Notes: generated from the letters alone by a model not told the origin. A stretch of 64,000 nucleotides of DNA from Bactrocera neohumeralis (GCF_024586455.1 NC_065919.1:33704839-33768838); one strand, 5' to 3'; numbered from the stretch's first letter, positions 1 through 10,535 are shown. Numbers and translations: made by a program.

Positions 1-2671
1 GGAATGTCCGGACCCGTAATTGGGAAGGTGCCGCTGCCCAGCTGGTTGATGTCCTCGCGAAAATAAAGGCTGACATCACCGCCGCCCAAGAAATGCGATG
101 GACGGGACAAGGACAGAGACGAATAGGTCCTTGTGATATTTACTACAGTGGCCATATAAAGGAGCGCAAGTTTGGTGTTGGATTCGTGGTGGGAGAGAGA
201 CTACGTCGCCGAGTATTATCATTCACTGCGGTGAATGAAAGTCTAGCCACAATCCGCATCAAAGCGAGGTTCTTCAACATATCGCTGACTTGCGCCCACG
301 CCCCGACGGAAGAGAAGGATGAGGTGACCAAAGATGCCTTTTATGAGCGCTTGGAGCGCGCTTATGAGAGCTGCCCCCGCCACGTTGTCAAAATCGTGCT
401 TGGCGACTTTAACGCCAAGGTGGGCCAAGAAGGTATCTTTGGCACTACGGTCGGTAAATTCAGCCTCCACGACGAAACTTCCCCAATGGGTTGAGGACCA
501 CTATCTTGTTGCAGCTAAGATTCGCACCCGCCTCTGTGCAGCAAAAAACGCACGTCAACAAACACAAGGAAGGTTCGACGTCGAGAAGCTGCAATCACAA
601 CAGACAGCCGAACGATTTTCTACTCGGCTTGCTCTCCTGCTCTCTGAGAGCACTCGTCAACAACTCGGTATAAGGGAACTGTGGGACGGCATTTCAAATT
701 CCTTGCGTACAGCTGCAACCGAAGCCATTGGTTTTCGGAAAGCGCAAAAGAACAGGTGGTACGACGAGGAGTACCGTGTCGCAGCGGAGAGAAAACAGGC
801 TGCCTACCTCGCAACGTTACGATCGACCACTACACGTGCGGGATGGGATAGATACCGAGAGTTGAAGAGGGAAACGAGACGCACTTGTAGACAGAAGAAG
901 AAAGAGGCTGAAATGCGTGAGTACGAAGAGCTTGATGAGCTGGCCGACAGAGGTAATGCTCGAAAATTCTACGAAAAACTGCGGCGGCTTACAGAAGGTT
1001 TCAAGACCGTAGCATACTCTTGTAGAACCCCCAAAGGTGATCTAGTGACCGATGCCCAGAGCATACTTAAATTATTGAGGGAACACTTCTCCAGCCTGCC
1101 GAATGGCAGTGAACGCACAACGCCAGGAGAAGGCGAACCCGATTCCCCAATCGATGACGATGGAGCAGACGTTCCATTGCCCGACCATGAAGAAGTTCGA
1201 ATAGCAATTGCCCGCCTGAAGAACAACAAAGCGGCAGGGGCCGACGGATTGCCGGCCGAGCTATTCAAACACGGCGGCGAAAACTGATAAGGAGAATGCA
1301 TCAGCTTTTTTGTAAAATATGGTCGGATAAAAGCATGCCCAACGATTGGAATTTAAGTGCCCAATCCATAAAAAAGGAGACCCCACAATCTGCGCCAACT
1401 ACCGTGGGATTAGCCTCCTCAACATCGCAAATAAGGTTCTATCGAGAGTATTGTGTGAAAGATTAAAGCCCACCGTCAACAAACTGATTGGACCTTATCA
1501 GTGTGGCTTCAGACCTGGAAAATCAACAACCGACCAGATATTCACCATGCGCCAAATCTTCGAAAAGACCCGTGAAAGAAGAATCGACACACACCACCTC
1601 TTCGATTCACCTCTTTGATTTCAAAGCTGCTTTCGACAGCACGAAAAGGAGCTGCCTTTATGCCGCGATGTCTGAATTTGGTATCCCCGCAAAACTAATA
1701 CGGCTGTGTAAACTGACGTTGAGTAACACGAAAAGCTCCGTCAGGATCGGGAAGGACCTCTCCGAGCCGTTCGATACCAAACGAGGTTTCAGACAAGGCG
1801 ACTCCCTATCGTGCGACTTCTTCAACCTGCTTCTGGAGAAAATACTTCGAGCTGCAGAAATAAATAGAGAAGGTACCATCTTCTATAAGAGTGTACAGCT
1901 GCAGGCTGGACAAGGAAGCACAGAAAATGGGTCTGGCAGTGAATGAGGGCAAAACGAAATATCTCCTGTCATCAAACAAACAGTCGTCGCACTCGCTACT
2001 TGGCTCTCACGTCACTGTTGACAGTCAGAACTTTGAAGTTGTAGATAATTTCGTCTATCTTTGAACCAGCGTAAACACCACCAACAATGTCAGCCTGGAA
2101 ATCCAACGCAGGATTGCTCTTGCCAACAGGTGCTACTTCGGACTGAGTAGGCAATTGAAAAGTAAAGTCCTCTCTCGACGAACAAAAGCTAAAGTCTATA
2201 AGTCGCTCATAATTCCCGTCCTGCTGTATGGTGCAGAGGCTTGGGCGATGACAGCAACCGATAAGTCGACGTTACGAGTTTTCGAGAGAAAAATTCTGCG
2301 AAAGATTTATGGTCCTTTGCGCATTGGCCACGGCGAATATCGCATTCGATGGAACGATGAGCTGTACGAAATATACGACAACATCGACATAGTTCAGCGA
2401 ATTAAAAGACAGCGGCTACGCTGGCTAGGTCATGTTGTCCGGATGGATGAAAACACTCCAGCTCTGAAAGTATTCGACGCAATACCCGCCGGGGGAAGCA
2501 GAGGAAGAGGAAGAACTCCATTCCGTTGGAAGGACCAAGTGGAGAAGGACCTGACTTCGCTTGGAATATTCAATTGGCGCCACGTAGCGAAAAGAAGAAA
2601 CGATTGGCGCGCTGTTGTTAACTCGGCTATAATCGCGTAAGCGGTGTCTACGCCAATTAAGAAGAAGAGGA
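1..2671 (+). mobile_element. RTE-like LINE, copy A (5' cut by window edge)
   Basis: The element carries an apurinic-type endonuclease region (about 93-490), a linker, and a reverse transcriptase with its C-terminal tail (about 1180-2640). The 3' end reads into a short AAG-rich tail near 2655-2671, as expected for RTE-clade LINEs, which end in short tandem repeats rather than long poly-A. The same family recurs at 16722-17430, 28595-29768, 42823-45710 (minus) and 56521-58000, which let me align copies by eye. The 5' end is lost at the window edge. The 3' end abuts the C-terminal coding part of a minus-strand pogo-like element. The clade assignment rests on domain order and the NYRGISLLN motif; a neighbouring LINE clade is possible. 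Confidence 0.85.
93..2640 (+). pseudogene. LINE ORF relic: endonuclease plus reverse transcriptase, active site deleted
   Basis: Endonuclease/exonuclease/phosphatase-type residues (QEMRWTGQGQRR, then LGDFNAKVG) lie at 93-480. Comparison with the minus-strand copy at 42823-45480 shows a deletion of about 200 bp at 495 and a frameshift near 1287. There is also a small deletion near 1357, a short duplication near 1607, and a deletion of about 65 bp near 1902. The last one removes the region that should hold the YADD box, so this copy cannot encode an active polymerase. RT motifs ICANYRGISLLN (about 1390-1430) and GFRQGDSL (about 1780-1810) are readable. The C-terminal tail (LLYGAEAWAMT, RWLGHVVRMDE) runs from about 2155 to 2640. 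Host genes annotated 'craniofacial development protein 2-like' in insects are usually this same endonuclease. Confidence 0.85.
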
Positions 2672-3366
2672 AGTTTACGCAAATAATTTATGTTGAAGGT
2701 AGCATCGCAAAATACCTCTACAATTTCGCCAATGTAATAAAAAGGCTTCATACCATTTTCCCCAAAGCTTACCAAAACGTATTCTCCAACCTTTAAATTC
2801 TCATCATCCAATAACGAAAATTTTAGCAAACAATTATCTTTGTTGACACATTTCTCTGTGCTGTCTGATCTCAGACTGATAATACTTTCGTCAGATGATG
2901 TAAGGTTTTTATTTAGTGAACGGTTATTTTGTTTTGATTTTTCTTGCTTTCTGCTGAAAATTTTAGAGAACGTTTGAAAAACTGAGTGATTCTCTTTGTT
3001 TGGAAATCCAAAGCTCAATTTTTTTCTGGTGAACTAGTGAGAATTCGCGAAGATCCACTTTTCTGTGTTATGGTTGGCGCTGCTTTTGTAAAACCCTTGA
3101 GCCTAGCCAAGCTTGTTTTTTCAGGCTTTCGTAGTGTGAGGGATGGATTTCGCTTCAAAAAGCTGTGAAGCCAACTTTCTCCAGCGGCCTTGTTAGTTTC
3201 CCAAGTAGATGGTCATGGTATGTTATTAGCGGCAACAAATTCGTAAACAAATCTTTTGAATATATCATACGACAATCCATATGCAAAAAACGCACACTTC
3301 TTAGCATATTCGACTAATTGCTCCTCTTGAACTCTCGTTAGCGTTTGATGGCTTGTGTATTTAGAG

Positions 3367-4183
3367 CAGTGGTCGGCAAGTGCCGAGTGCACGCATACAA
3401 AAATATTCTTGCTTGTGTATGTGGCAAAAATACTCATTGCCGCTGTCAAATTGTACACCCAAAAAATTTTGCGCGCAAATAATATATATTTTTTTGAAAA
3501 TTTCACAGAAGACTTTAAAAATAACTGAGAAGTATTAGATATTACAAAAAAAAAATATCAGAACTGCTTTTCGAAATTTTGAAATTGTTAATAATTGGAA
3601 ATAATTCAAATATATGTTTATTTTCGTTTTATATAATGGAATCGTTTCAACAAGCAAAGCCATATCTTTGCCAATTTGGCCAAAGCAATTTAAAACATTT
3701 TCAACAAGATTTTTTACAAAAGGACCGTCTTCATATGGACGACATTTCTTTGCCAATGCAAGCGCAACAACATAAGGGGCTTTTAATATTTGGCGTTCTT
3801 CACAATTTTGATTATGATCTGGCTGATTTAAAAATTTATTGAATACTTTGGCTTTCATTTCGACAAGTAATTCCGCTCTTTCATCATTTTTGTACTTTTC
3901 ATAATCAATATGGTGTGACATGTAGTGCCTTCTTATGTTATATTTGCTGCATTTTGCTAATTTTCAAAGAAAAAAAAAAACATCAGTTCCCAAGAATTGT
4001 CAAACATATTTTTGCAGTGTATTTGAATTAAACAAGCGCGCATAATGTTGCTTTAACAAAAGGCAAGCAGAGACTAGCTGCTTTGTGTATACAAATCTCT
4101 TGCGTACATGTGAATTGCCGATCGTGTCTGTGTAAAAACACGATTGCAGTCGGGCCCGCGGGTCTATGGGCTGCCGACCACTG
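3367..4183 (-). mobile_element. Buster-type hAT element, 817 bp
   Basis: Both ends carry the 12-bp inverted terminus CAGTGGTCGGCA / TGCCGACCACTG. Direct 8-bp copies of ATTTAGAG flank it (3359-3366 and 4184-4191). TSD positions 4-5 are TA, matching the nnnTAnnn preference known for the Buster branch of hAT. It contains part of a transposase gene on the minus strand. It sits inside the pogo-like transposase gene and shares its right TSD with the next element. Confidence 0.85.
3535..3921 (-). pseudogene. hAT (Buster/GTF2IRD2-type) transposase fragment
   Basis: An ATG at 3921 starts MSHHIDYEKYKND. It is followed by a segment (KAPYVVALALAKKCRPYEDG, then FVKNLVENVLNCFG) that resembles the region just after the zinc finger in Buster-type transposases and in the vertebrate GTF2IRD2 hAT-derived domain. 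Only about 100 residues remain. The catalytic core and C-terminal dimerisation region are absent, so this is a fragment left in a short element. Confidence 0.6.
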
Positions 4184-4191
4184 ATTTAGAG

Positions 4192-4553
4192 CAGTGGTCG
4201 GCATTTCTTAGCACAATTGTGCAAACTAACTTCACACGTACGCTTACGCTCTATCGTTCAGTCGTTGTCAAGCCAGCAACGAATTAACATCACGTAAGAT
4301 TATAGCGCAAAACCAAATATGCCCTGCAAGAAATATTTTATGATTCTAAATGCCTTTGGTGTCATTCAAAGCCTTTCATGTTCCAAGTCTTTTAAAGATA
4401 ATAGGGAATATATCCTTAAAAGACATTTTGTTAATTTTCATTATACTATTAATTATTTAGATTAGATGCTTAATTTTAATTCCAATTTCTCACTGGGCTA
4501 CTTTTTTTTCGTGCTCACCAACACAGTGACAGATCCTCTCATGCCGACCACTG
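4192..4553 (+). mobile_element. Buster-type hAT miniature, 362 bp
   Basis: The same 12-bp inverted terminus is found at each end, with ATTTAGAG repeated at 4184-4191 and 4554-4561. The interior encodes a short zinc-finger segment (KYFMILNAFGVI, then a degraded Cys motif, CSKSF, and KRHFVNFH). That looks like the first exon of a hAT transposase cut off after its BED-like finger. It belongs to the same family as 10167-10527 and 10536-10898 but lies in the opposite orientation. Confidence 0.85.
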
Positions 4554-5071
4554 ATTTAGAGTGATAAATTAAATTTTCATCACAGCTACTCTCATTTCCA
4601 GAATCTGAATCGTTCCTCAAAGGATCTAGTTTCTTCAATCGCATGATCAAAATTGTTCTTTTCAATCCGTACTTTTCAGCTGCTGACATAGCTGTTTCGC
4701 GTTGATGCTTTATGTCTGCAAGAGCTTTTTTCATATCATCCTTACTTATCTGACATCGGTTGGTCTTTTTCTTATAGTTGCGCACCATTGCTAAAGTAAT
4801 ACTTAGCATTAGAAAACTCCTTAATTGTTTTAACATCACCAAATGTTAAATGGGGTACAAAAATTTAAAAAATGTATTTTATTGTTTAATAAAGACTTTA
4901 CTTCCGATCTACCGAAAATTACAATTACGTTCCCGAAAATAGAAAAACACGTGTAACTCTATTACGCGTTGGAATATAATTGTGAAATTTTTTGACGCCT
5001 CGTTTAGTTCAATAATGGTGGTGGCCACGTTTTTACATTTTCTATAAAGAACCAGTTAACGCCACAGAGAC

Positions 5072-5120
5072 TAAAGTCAAATGTGCCCCAGTGTCAAATG
5101 TACCCCGTCTTACCCTACTG
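5072..5120. repeat. Terminal region of the pogo-like element
   Basis: This block carries two related motifs, TCAAATGTGCCCC and TCAAATGTACCCCG, and ends in TTACCCTACTG. Read outward-in it gives CAGTAGGGTAAGACGGGG, a start typical of Tigger-like termini. A degenerate inverted copy of the motif (AAATGGGGTAC) lies at about 4848-4860 near the start of the gene. The expected TA target duplication is not clear at 5121. Confidence 0.5.
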
Positions 5121-5199
5121 CTTTATTTATTTTTCTTAATTAAATACTGAAATCCTGCTTAATTATTCTATACGGATGGTATATAGATCGTATAAGGGG

Positions 5200-6103
5200 C
5201 TCTATCGGAGCCGGTGTGAAAGTTGGACAATGGGCGTGGCACCACCCACTTTCTAGTGAAATCCCATATCTCGGGACTCGACTGATCGATTTCGACAAAA
5301 TTTGGAATGTAACATTATTTTCATTTTCCTGTGTCACTTTGTGAAAATGATCGGACTGCAACCACGCCTACTTCCCATATAACACAATTTAAAAATCCAT
5401 TTGATTCTTTCACCTTCCAGTACACAAATAAAGAATTAATTAATATAACGGAATAAAATTTTGCGGTAATAATTCCTTTAAAGTAAGCGAAGTTTTGACC
5501 AATAATTGTCTAAATCCAACCAAAACTGTTCAAGCCCCTAGGCACCGAATATGTGAACCCGATATCAGTAGTTGACTATTGACCGAAAATATCGTTCAAT
5601 GTGTGAGATATGAAATTGAAATTCACACAGAATCCTTTTCTGACAATAGCATTTCATTGTGTCAAAAATGGGTTGAATCGGGTCAATACTTTCCTGAGTC
5701 CCCATATACCTAATATAAAGATTCTAGAACTTCTAGGTCACTTTATGTTGGACATATCCGCCAATATTTAAGTCAAGTCTCAATGAAAATTGCAGAACAT
5801 ATTTTATTCATAATAGTGCATCTTTGCGGCTAAAATAGATACAATTTCGTGAAAATTTGACCCCTCCAACACAACCCCCACCTATATAACTATTACCAAG
5901 ATTTTCGGACATCGACTTGACCTTGCTCCATATGATTGATGATTGAATGTAAGGTACCTAAATGAAACCGAGGGAATGGCATATTACTAGTATGTGGGAT
6001 AAGCAAAAATAGATAAAATCTGGTCGGCACTACCCTCTTCTCAAATACATTCAATATAAAATGTTCAGTTGCACCCGAACTTAGTCCTTCCTTACTTGTT
6101 TTA
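5200..6103 (+). repeat. DINE-1-like interspersed repeat (diverged subfamily)
   Basis: The 3' end (6057-6103) has a short stem-loop, GTTCAG...CCGAAC, followed by TTCCTTACTTGTTTT. It matches the 3' end of the copy at 36048-37118. The body contains recurring phrases such as GGGCGTGGCACCACCCAC and ATCTCGGGACT that also appear in the other copies. DINE-1-type repeats are known to be non-autonomous relatives of endonuclease-bearing Helentrons. The 5' boundary is uncertain, and no coding region is present. Confidence 0.6.
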
Positions 6104-6524
6104 TTTTAATATATTGCATTAATATGTATATTTAACCATGCATTTTTATTCATCTTCATTCATAAAATCACTTTAAATAATTTGGACCGGTTTTTGAGAC
6201 CAAAGTGCAGCGTAGCGTCGCTATTGTCGGCGGTGGTAAGCACAAAAAGAAGAAAAGGGCGCAGAGTCAGTTGTGTATATAACTTAATTCGCTGCGCTAC
6301 AACAATAGAAGACAACTTTACTCCGAAATATGTATATAAATTAAACAATTTTATTTGGTTTACAAAAATTTATTAACCAATAACCACTTTGCGCATTGAT
6401 GATACATCTGATTAGTCCAGTTGCCGCAAACAGAAACGAAAAGATTTAATTCTAATTGGAATACCCTAAAGCTACCACTGCTCATTTTCCGTTGCTCACT
6501 CTCCGCTGCAATCCATAGTATTTC
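6104..6524. other. No gene recognised
   Basis: AT-rich spacer. Short open frames on both strands around 6160-6376 mirror each other and show no recognisable motif. A 15-bp block near 6450-6464 (TTCTAATTGGAATA) has an inverted partner at 10152-10166, just outside the hAT element. It may mark an older miniature into which the hAT inserted. Confidence 0.5.
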
Positions 6525-7140
6525 CAACCAACCAGAGTTCGCAAATACTCATCACTGAGGAGTAAAATTTTTATCTTCCTCCTCAGTACAACACAATTGA
6601 GGAGCAATAAATTTTGATTTCCTCAATTGTGAGTTCAAAGGAAAAAGTGCTCTTCTAGAATATTTCTCTTTAATACTTATCTTATCTTTTCGCTCTAATA
6701 TTTTCCGCATACGTACGTGCTCCTCAAAATAATACTCCTCACAAGAGCGTTAAGTTTCTTTTTCTCATCTCAGGTTTCAGCACTCAGTATTTTGTATCGC
6801 TGATAAAGTCAGTTATGCAGCAGGGAGTGCACTTAAACAATTTCTTATTCTCTTAGAGAGTATGTATATTTATAAATTTATGTTAAAGTTTAATTGTTGT
6901 TGGTGTAAATATTAATGGTTTTGGGTACATGCATGATTAACCGTTAATTTAAGTTGTATTGTGAGTAGGTAATTAATCAGGAAGACGATGCAAAAATACT
7001 GTTCTCTAAGAGAATTTCTCTATACAATGATTGTTTTTTTTTGTCATTGGTTTTTCCATACTTGGCGTTTTTTGAATTGTCATTTTGGACTAAGAGGCAT
7101 TGCAGTTTTGTTAGCTTAAAATTTTATAAGTTAAAAATGG

Positions 7141-7329
7141 GCAGCTTTAGCCAAATTAGCCGAAGTAGTTCTATCTGTTCCATGTAGTCAGACTTCAGTG
7201 GAACGTGCCTTTAGTGCTCTTTCGTTAATTTTAACTAAGCATCGTTCCAGGCTCAACGCACAAAATATCAATAATTTGTTTTTGATAAGGTTAAATGAAG
7301 AACTTTTTAATAATATGAATTTTTCTTAA
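7141..7329 (+). pseudogene. hAT transposase C-terminal dimerisation fragment
   Basis: The open frame reads AALAKLAEVVLSVPCSQTSVERAFS and then LTKHRSRL, NINNLFLIRLNEELF, stop. The 'VPCSQTSVERAFS' block is the signature of the hAT C-terminal dimerisation region. The catalytic part is missing upstream. The fragment is too short to be in a standard ORF list and has no start codon of its own. Confidence 0.85.
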
Positions 7330-7593
7330 GGTAATTTTTCATCAAAAAATTATCAACTTTATTTATTGAATTATTTGTGTTCTTTTTTTATTAAAATATA
7401 TACATGTTTTGTTTGTTTTAATAAATAAGTACTTACTTATGCACGTTGTATGTACAAATACGGAAAATAACTAAATAAAAATTTCAGTGTCTATTCTTTA
7501 TTTGTAAACTAGCTGACCCCGCAACCGTTGTCCTGCGTGAAATTCTTGTTTTGAAATGAAAAAAAGTTGAAATTATGTTGTGTCGAAGATGAT

Positions 7594-8262
7594 TTATTTT
7601 CGATTTTTTACATTTCTTTTAATGTAGCGCAGCTTAATAAACATAATTTTTTGATTTCTGTTCTGGTGCGTAAATATACAGAGAAGATGGGTTTCCAACT
7701 CGTCAACACGCCACATATGTATATCTGGCCGTGTGAAAAACATAGCATTTCCCGATTTCCTTGTGTCCTGTTGATTGTCAACGCAAAGGCAATTTTCCCT
7801 GGAAATTGAATACGTTCGAAGGCTGTCCCTTGTATTCGATAACTGCGTCATAATCAGTCGGGTTCCATTACTCAGTTTCGGCGCATGAAGATTGTGAAAC
7901 ATAATAATGACAGATCCAACTTTGAGACGCAAATGATCCTGGGGCATACCAAGCTTCTCCAAAGAATTTGGAAAGTCCACTGAATAATTTACGGTTTCGT
8001 CTTCCTTGTCAAGACGATCGATCGATTTGTAGGAGCGCAAACCTCCCGGAATTTGACTTTGAATCTTCCAGTTTAAGTCACGCGCTAAAATTGCGCGTGC
8101 ACTCCAGCAAGCATTTATGATAATTTGGCGAATGTTCGGACAAACATTCGTGATGAGTTCATCTTCCGTTGAAGTGAATTGACAAAAGGGAGGTGAAATT
8201 GATATCAAACCACTGGAAGTATCAACCGAAATTTGCCCATTTCCAATTCTTAGCGAATACAA
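7594..8262 (-). pseudogene. Helitron helicase (Pif1-like) C-terminal fragment
   Basis: Residues LRIGNGQISVDTSSGLISISPP, FCQFTSTEDELITNVCPNI, SVDFPNSLEKLGMPQDHLRLK and APKLSNGTRLIMTQL match, in order, the region after the Pif1-type ATPase core of Helitron helicases. The same blocks occur in Helitron 2 at 55073-55550. The final conserved block (KKSQGQTF) is absent, and the frame then runs into unrelated sequence. No Walker motifs are present, so it is not functional. Confidence 0.85.
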
Positions 8263-8713
8263 TGTAAAATGTCATCGGCAATGTCATTTTTTCGTATCCC
8301 ATAATTAACGCGAATTTGAAGGCTGATATGTCAAAATGATCTTCGCGAAAAATATGCGAACTTCAGTGGCATGCGAAGTAACTCTTGCATTGTCCTTCGT
8401 CCTTTCCAGTGATTATCATGTTCCAGCAAATGCAACTGCTGGCATGCTTCTCAAAAAGTTGCACACACTGTACCATTCACAATACGCAATGACTTAAATG
8501 AAGTTGAACCGTGTGACTCACAACGGTCGGAAAACTTTCAATCTGCAATATTCAACATTGACATGAGTTTTGAAAGTGAATTAGACAGAAGTGGTGAATA
8601 TGGTACGACCATGTGTTGTCAACTTCGATGTGTTGTTAACGTCGATATTCACGCCTCTAAATGCTAAATGTTCTGCCATTGTCGTCTGGTGACCGACGCC
8701 GATATAGTGAATA

Positions 8714-9243
8714 TCAATCATTTCCCATTTCCGTTTCCGAAAGAAAAGCACATGAGTAGTGTTTCGTGCATTTATTGTCAGACATACAAATCAAAGTGGG
8801 ATTGTAAGGTTCGCTAGGTCCATGAACCATATTGGTTTTCACCACTTCGTATAATTCTGGATCTATCTCTGAATCAGGAATTTCCGCTGAAACGATTTCA
8901 TCAATTTGATCTGATGTAATCACCATCCGCATCCAAAGAAGAATGTGTGCGTGCGGCAAACCTCTTTTTTGCTACTCAAGAGAATACATTCAGCATCTAA
9001 CAGCACCATATATACCATATGTTGCTTCAAGATAAAGACCGTCAAACATCGCAGCTATTGTTTAAAAAGTCGTGCTGTAATATCGTTACGATCGCTAGCT
9101 GATTGACCGCGATCCATAATTCCGCACGTATGTATGTCATCGCATTTTGGGAGTACTCCTTGCTTTTCCTTGGGCTGCCATACGTTGATGGCAAAAAGAA
9201 CGCCGACCAATATTAGCGCGACCTCTTCGTGGCTTCGTAACAA
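8714..9243 (-). pseudogene. Helitron Rep-domain region fragments
   Basis: The 9243-9055 frame contains GQSASDRNDITARLFKQ and the 8959-8714 frame starts MPHAHILLWM, then SAEIPDSEIDPELYEVVKTN. Both fit the Helitron-like N-terminal/Rep region, the second being the block carrying the HAH metal-site motif. They are separated by a frameshift and stop codons. The stretch 8265-8710 between this and the helicase piece is scrambled Helitron-like DNA without a readable frame. Confidence 0.75.
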
Positions 9244-9791
9244 AGTTCAATCTGTAATTGATCACTTCGTCTGAAACATACATAAAGTTTTCACTGAATA
9301 ATTTTCAATAATTTTTCCTTTGCATAGCCGGAATAAAAAAGCAAGCGACCGAAATTGAACGATTCAAATAATTAACAAATCAAAATATTGATAAAACAAA
9401 ACAAACAAAAATTTAAAAAAATGTGCATGGAAAATGTTACTTTTTGGAATTGTCCAATTTTCCGACTTCTCCTCATGAAAAGTATAAGGTATTTTGTTTC
9501 TAAACCTTTCCCGATCCACAACAAACAACCTTTTAAATTTCATCAAGGTTGGTTCAACCGTTCTCTTAGTGTTACTAACAAACAAACATTCATTTTTATA
9601 TAACGTTTAAATGGGGAAAAGGAAAGAGCTGTTTTTAGGGGGTTTCCGGAAATTATTCGAGTTTTTCTCGCCGTAAAAACCATCTTTGAACTTCAACGAA
9701 CATTTAAGAAAAAGAATTGGCCAAATTGGTCCAGGCGTTATTGAGTTATGCGCGTACATATAGTTTGACGATTCATTTTTATTTATATAGA
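9244..9791. other. Helitron 1 5' non-coding region
   Basis: AT-rich stretch ending in a block (about 9535-9560, 9715-9760) with the phrases TTTCATCAAGGTTGGTTCAACCG and CAAATTGGTCCAGGCGTT. Such phrases are common near Helitron 5' ends in flies. No coding region is seen; the small frames on both strands are low complexity. Confidence 0.5.
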
Positions 9792-10166
9792 TACATATGT
9801 ATATGCTTTTGCTTTTTTTTCTTTAAATAAGAGACAATACTAATGAAAAGTAAATAAGATGAGTTTTATTTTTCGCATCACTTGAACACTCAGAGCGATA
9901 AAAATAAAGATGATGCGTTAGGCAAATAGTTATCTTTTAAAAATGCTCGCTCATGCTATTATATGAGTGAGCCAAATACGTGAGGAGTTTTTTGTGATGA
10001 GAATGTTAGTTAAGCTTGCGCTCCTGAGTATTTGAAATGATGTTCTCTTGCGGAATATTACTCATCAGAGCAAGAGCGTATTTTGATGGTTTTACGAACT
10101 CTGCAACCAACCACACTCCAATAAGATACCGGTTGCGCACTCTCTAATATTTTATTCCAATTAGAA

Positions 10167-10527
10167 CAGTGGTCGGCATGAGAGAATCTATCACTGTGTT
10201 GGTGAGCACGAAAAAAAATTAGCCTAGTGAGAAATTGGAATTAAAATTAAGCATCTAATATAAATAATTAATAGTATAATGAAAATTAACAAAATGTCTT
10301 TTAAGGATATATTCCCTATTATCTTTAAAAGACTTGGAACATAAAAGGCATTGTATGGTACCAAACGCATTTAGAATCATAAAATATTTCTTGCAGGGCA
10401 TATTTGGTTTTGCGCTATATTCTTGCATGATGTTAATTCGTTGCTGGCTCGACAACGACTGAACGGTAGAGCGTAAGCGTACGTGTGAAGTTAGTATGCA
10501 CAATTGTGCTAAGAAATGCCGACACTG
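10167..10527 (-). mobile_element. Buster-type hAT miniature, 361 bp
   Basis: It starts CAGTGGTCGGCATGAGAG and ends in a slightly eroded terminus (TGCCGACACTG, one base missing). The 8-bp AATTAGAA is repeated at 10159-10166 and 10528-10535. On the minus strand it encodes the start of a hAT transposase: YSAKPNMPCKKYF, then CLLCSKSFKDNREYILKRHF. This is a C2H2/BED-like finger. Confidence 0.88.
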
Positions 10528-10535
10528 AATTAGAA

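Larger units (their letters stand above)
2672..4788 (-). pseudogene. pogo/Tigger-like transposase relic (HTH halves plus C-terminal tail)
   Basis: The ATG at 4788 opens MVRNYKKKTNR followed by a Psq-type helix-turn-helix (SAAEKYGLKRT) and a Ser/Asp/Glu-rich linker. After the two hAT insertions (3367-4553) the protein resumes with YTSHQTLTRVQEEQLVEYAKK and a CENP-B-type HTH ending in EFVAANNIP. In another frame (about 3180-3020) it continues through FLKRNPSLTLRKPEKTSLAR, typical of Tigger DNA-binding domains. The segment 3018-2672 gives a C-terminal tail with KVGEYVLVSFGENG and YYIGEIVEVF. The expected DDE domain (several hundred residues) is missing, so the gene is a deletion derivative with frameshifts and two insertions. 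The LINE ORF shadow fused at its end is not part of it. Confidence 0.7.
2672..5120 (-). mobile_element. pogo/Tigger-like DNA transposon, internally deleted
   Basis: Read on the minus strand, the element starts with a terminus at 5072-5120, then an N-terminal transposase exon (4788 to 4562). Coding resumes at 3358 after two hAT insertions. The reading then passes from an HTH region directly into a C-terminal tail (about 3018-2672); no DDE catalytic core is found between them. The far terminus is lost where LINE copy A abuts. The superfamily call comes from the Psq/CENP-B style N-terminus and from family knowledge. Confidence 0.7.
7509..9791 (-). mobile_element. Helitron 1 (minus strand), nested in hAT
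   Basis: On the minus strand the element begins TCTATATAAATAAAAATG after an A and ends GGGGTCAGCTAG before a T. Those are the expected Helitron termini (TC ... CTAG inserted between A and T). It encodes broken Rep-region pieces (9243-8714) and a helicase C-terminal piece (8262-7594) in the right order. The central ATPase part is missing, so it is an internally deleted copy. Confidence 0.85.
6533..10103 (+). mobile_element. hAT element with perfect 8-bp TSDs, carrying a Helitron
   Basis: The ends read CAGAGTTCGCAAA on the left and TTTACGAACTCTG on the right, a 13-bp inverted terminus with one mismatch. CAACCAAC is repeated exactly at 6525-6532 and 10104-10111. Only the C-terminal end of the transposase survives (7141-7329). 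The Helitron at 7509-9791 sits downstream of that gene. Subterminal DNA on both sides is rich in ACTCCTCA/GAGGAG-like motifs, which may be transposase binding sites. Confidence 0.85.

Noticed and set aside
334..1287. Long open frame of 317 residues in LINE copy A as a single gene
   Set aside because: The first 50 codons are a shadow frame of the endonuclease; only after about 496 is it the LINE frame, entered through a deletion junction.
2425..3018. A 197-residue minus-strand protein as one gene
   Set aside because: Its C-terminal third reads antisense through the LINE; only the part from 3018 to about 2672 is genuine pogo-like tail.
3535..3921. Host GTF2IRD2-like transcription factor
   Set aside because: It lies between hAT termini with target duplications and lacks any other domain of that gene.
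6160..6376. Paired 62-64-residue frames on both strands
   Set aside because: Mutual shadows with no recognisable motif or splice context.
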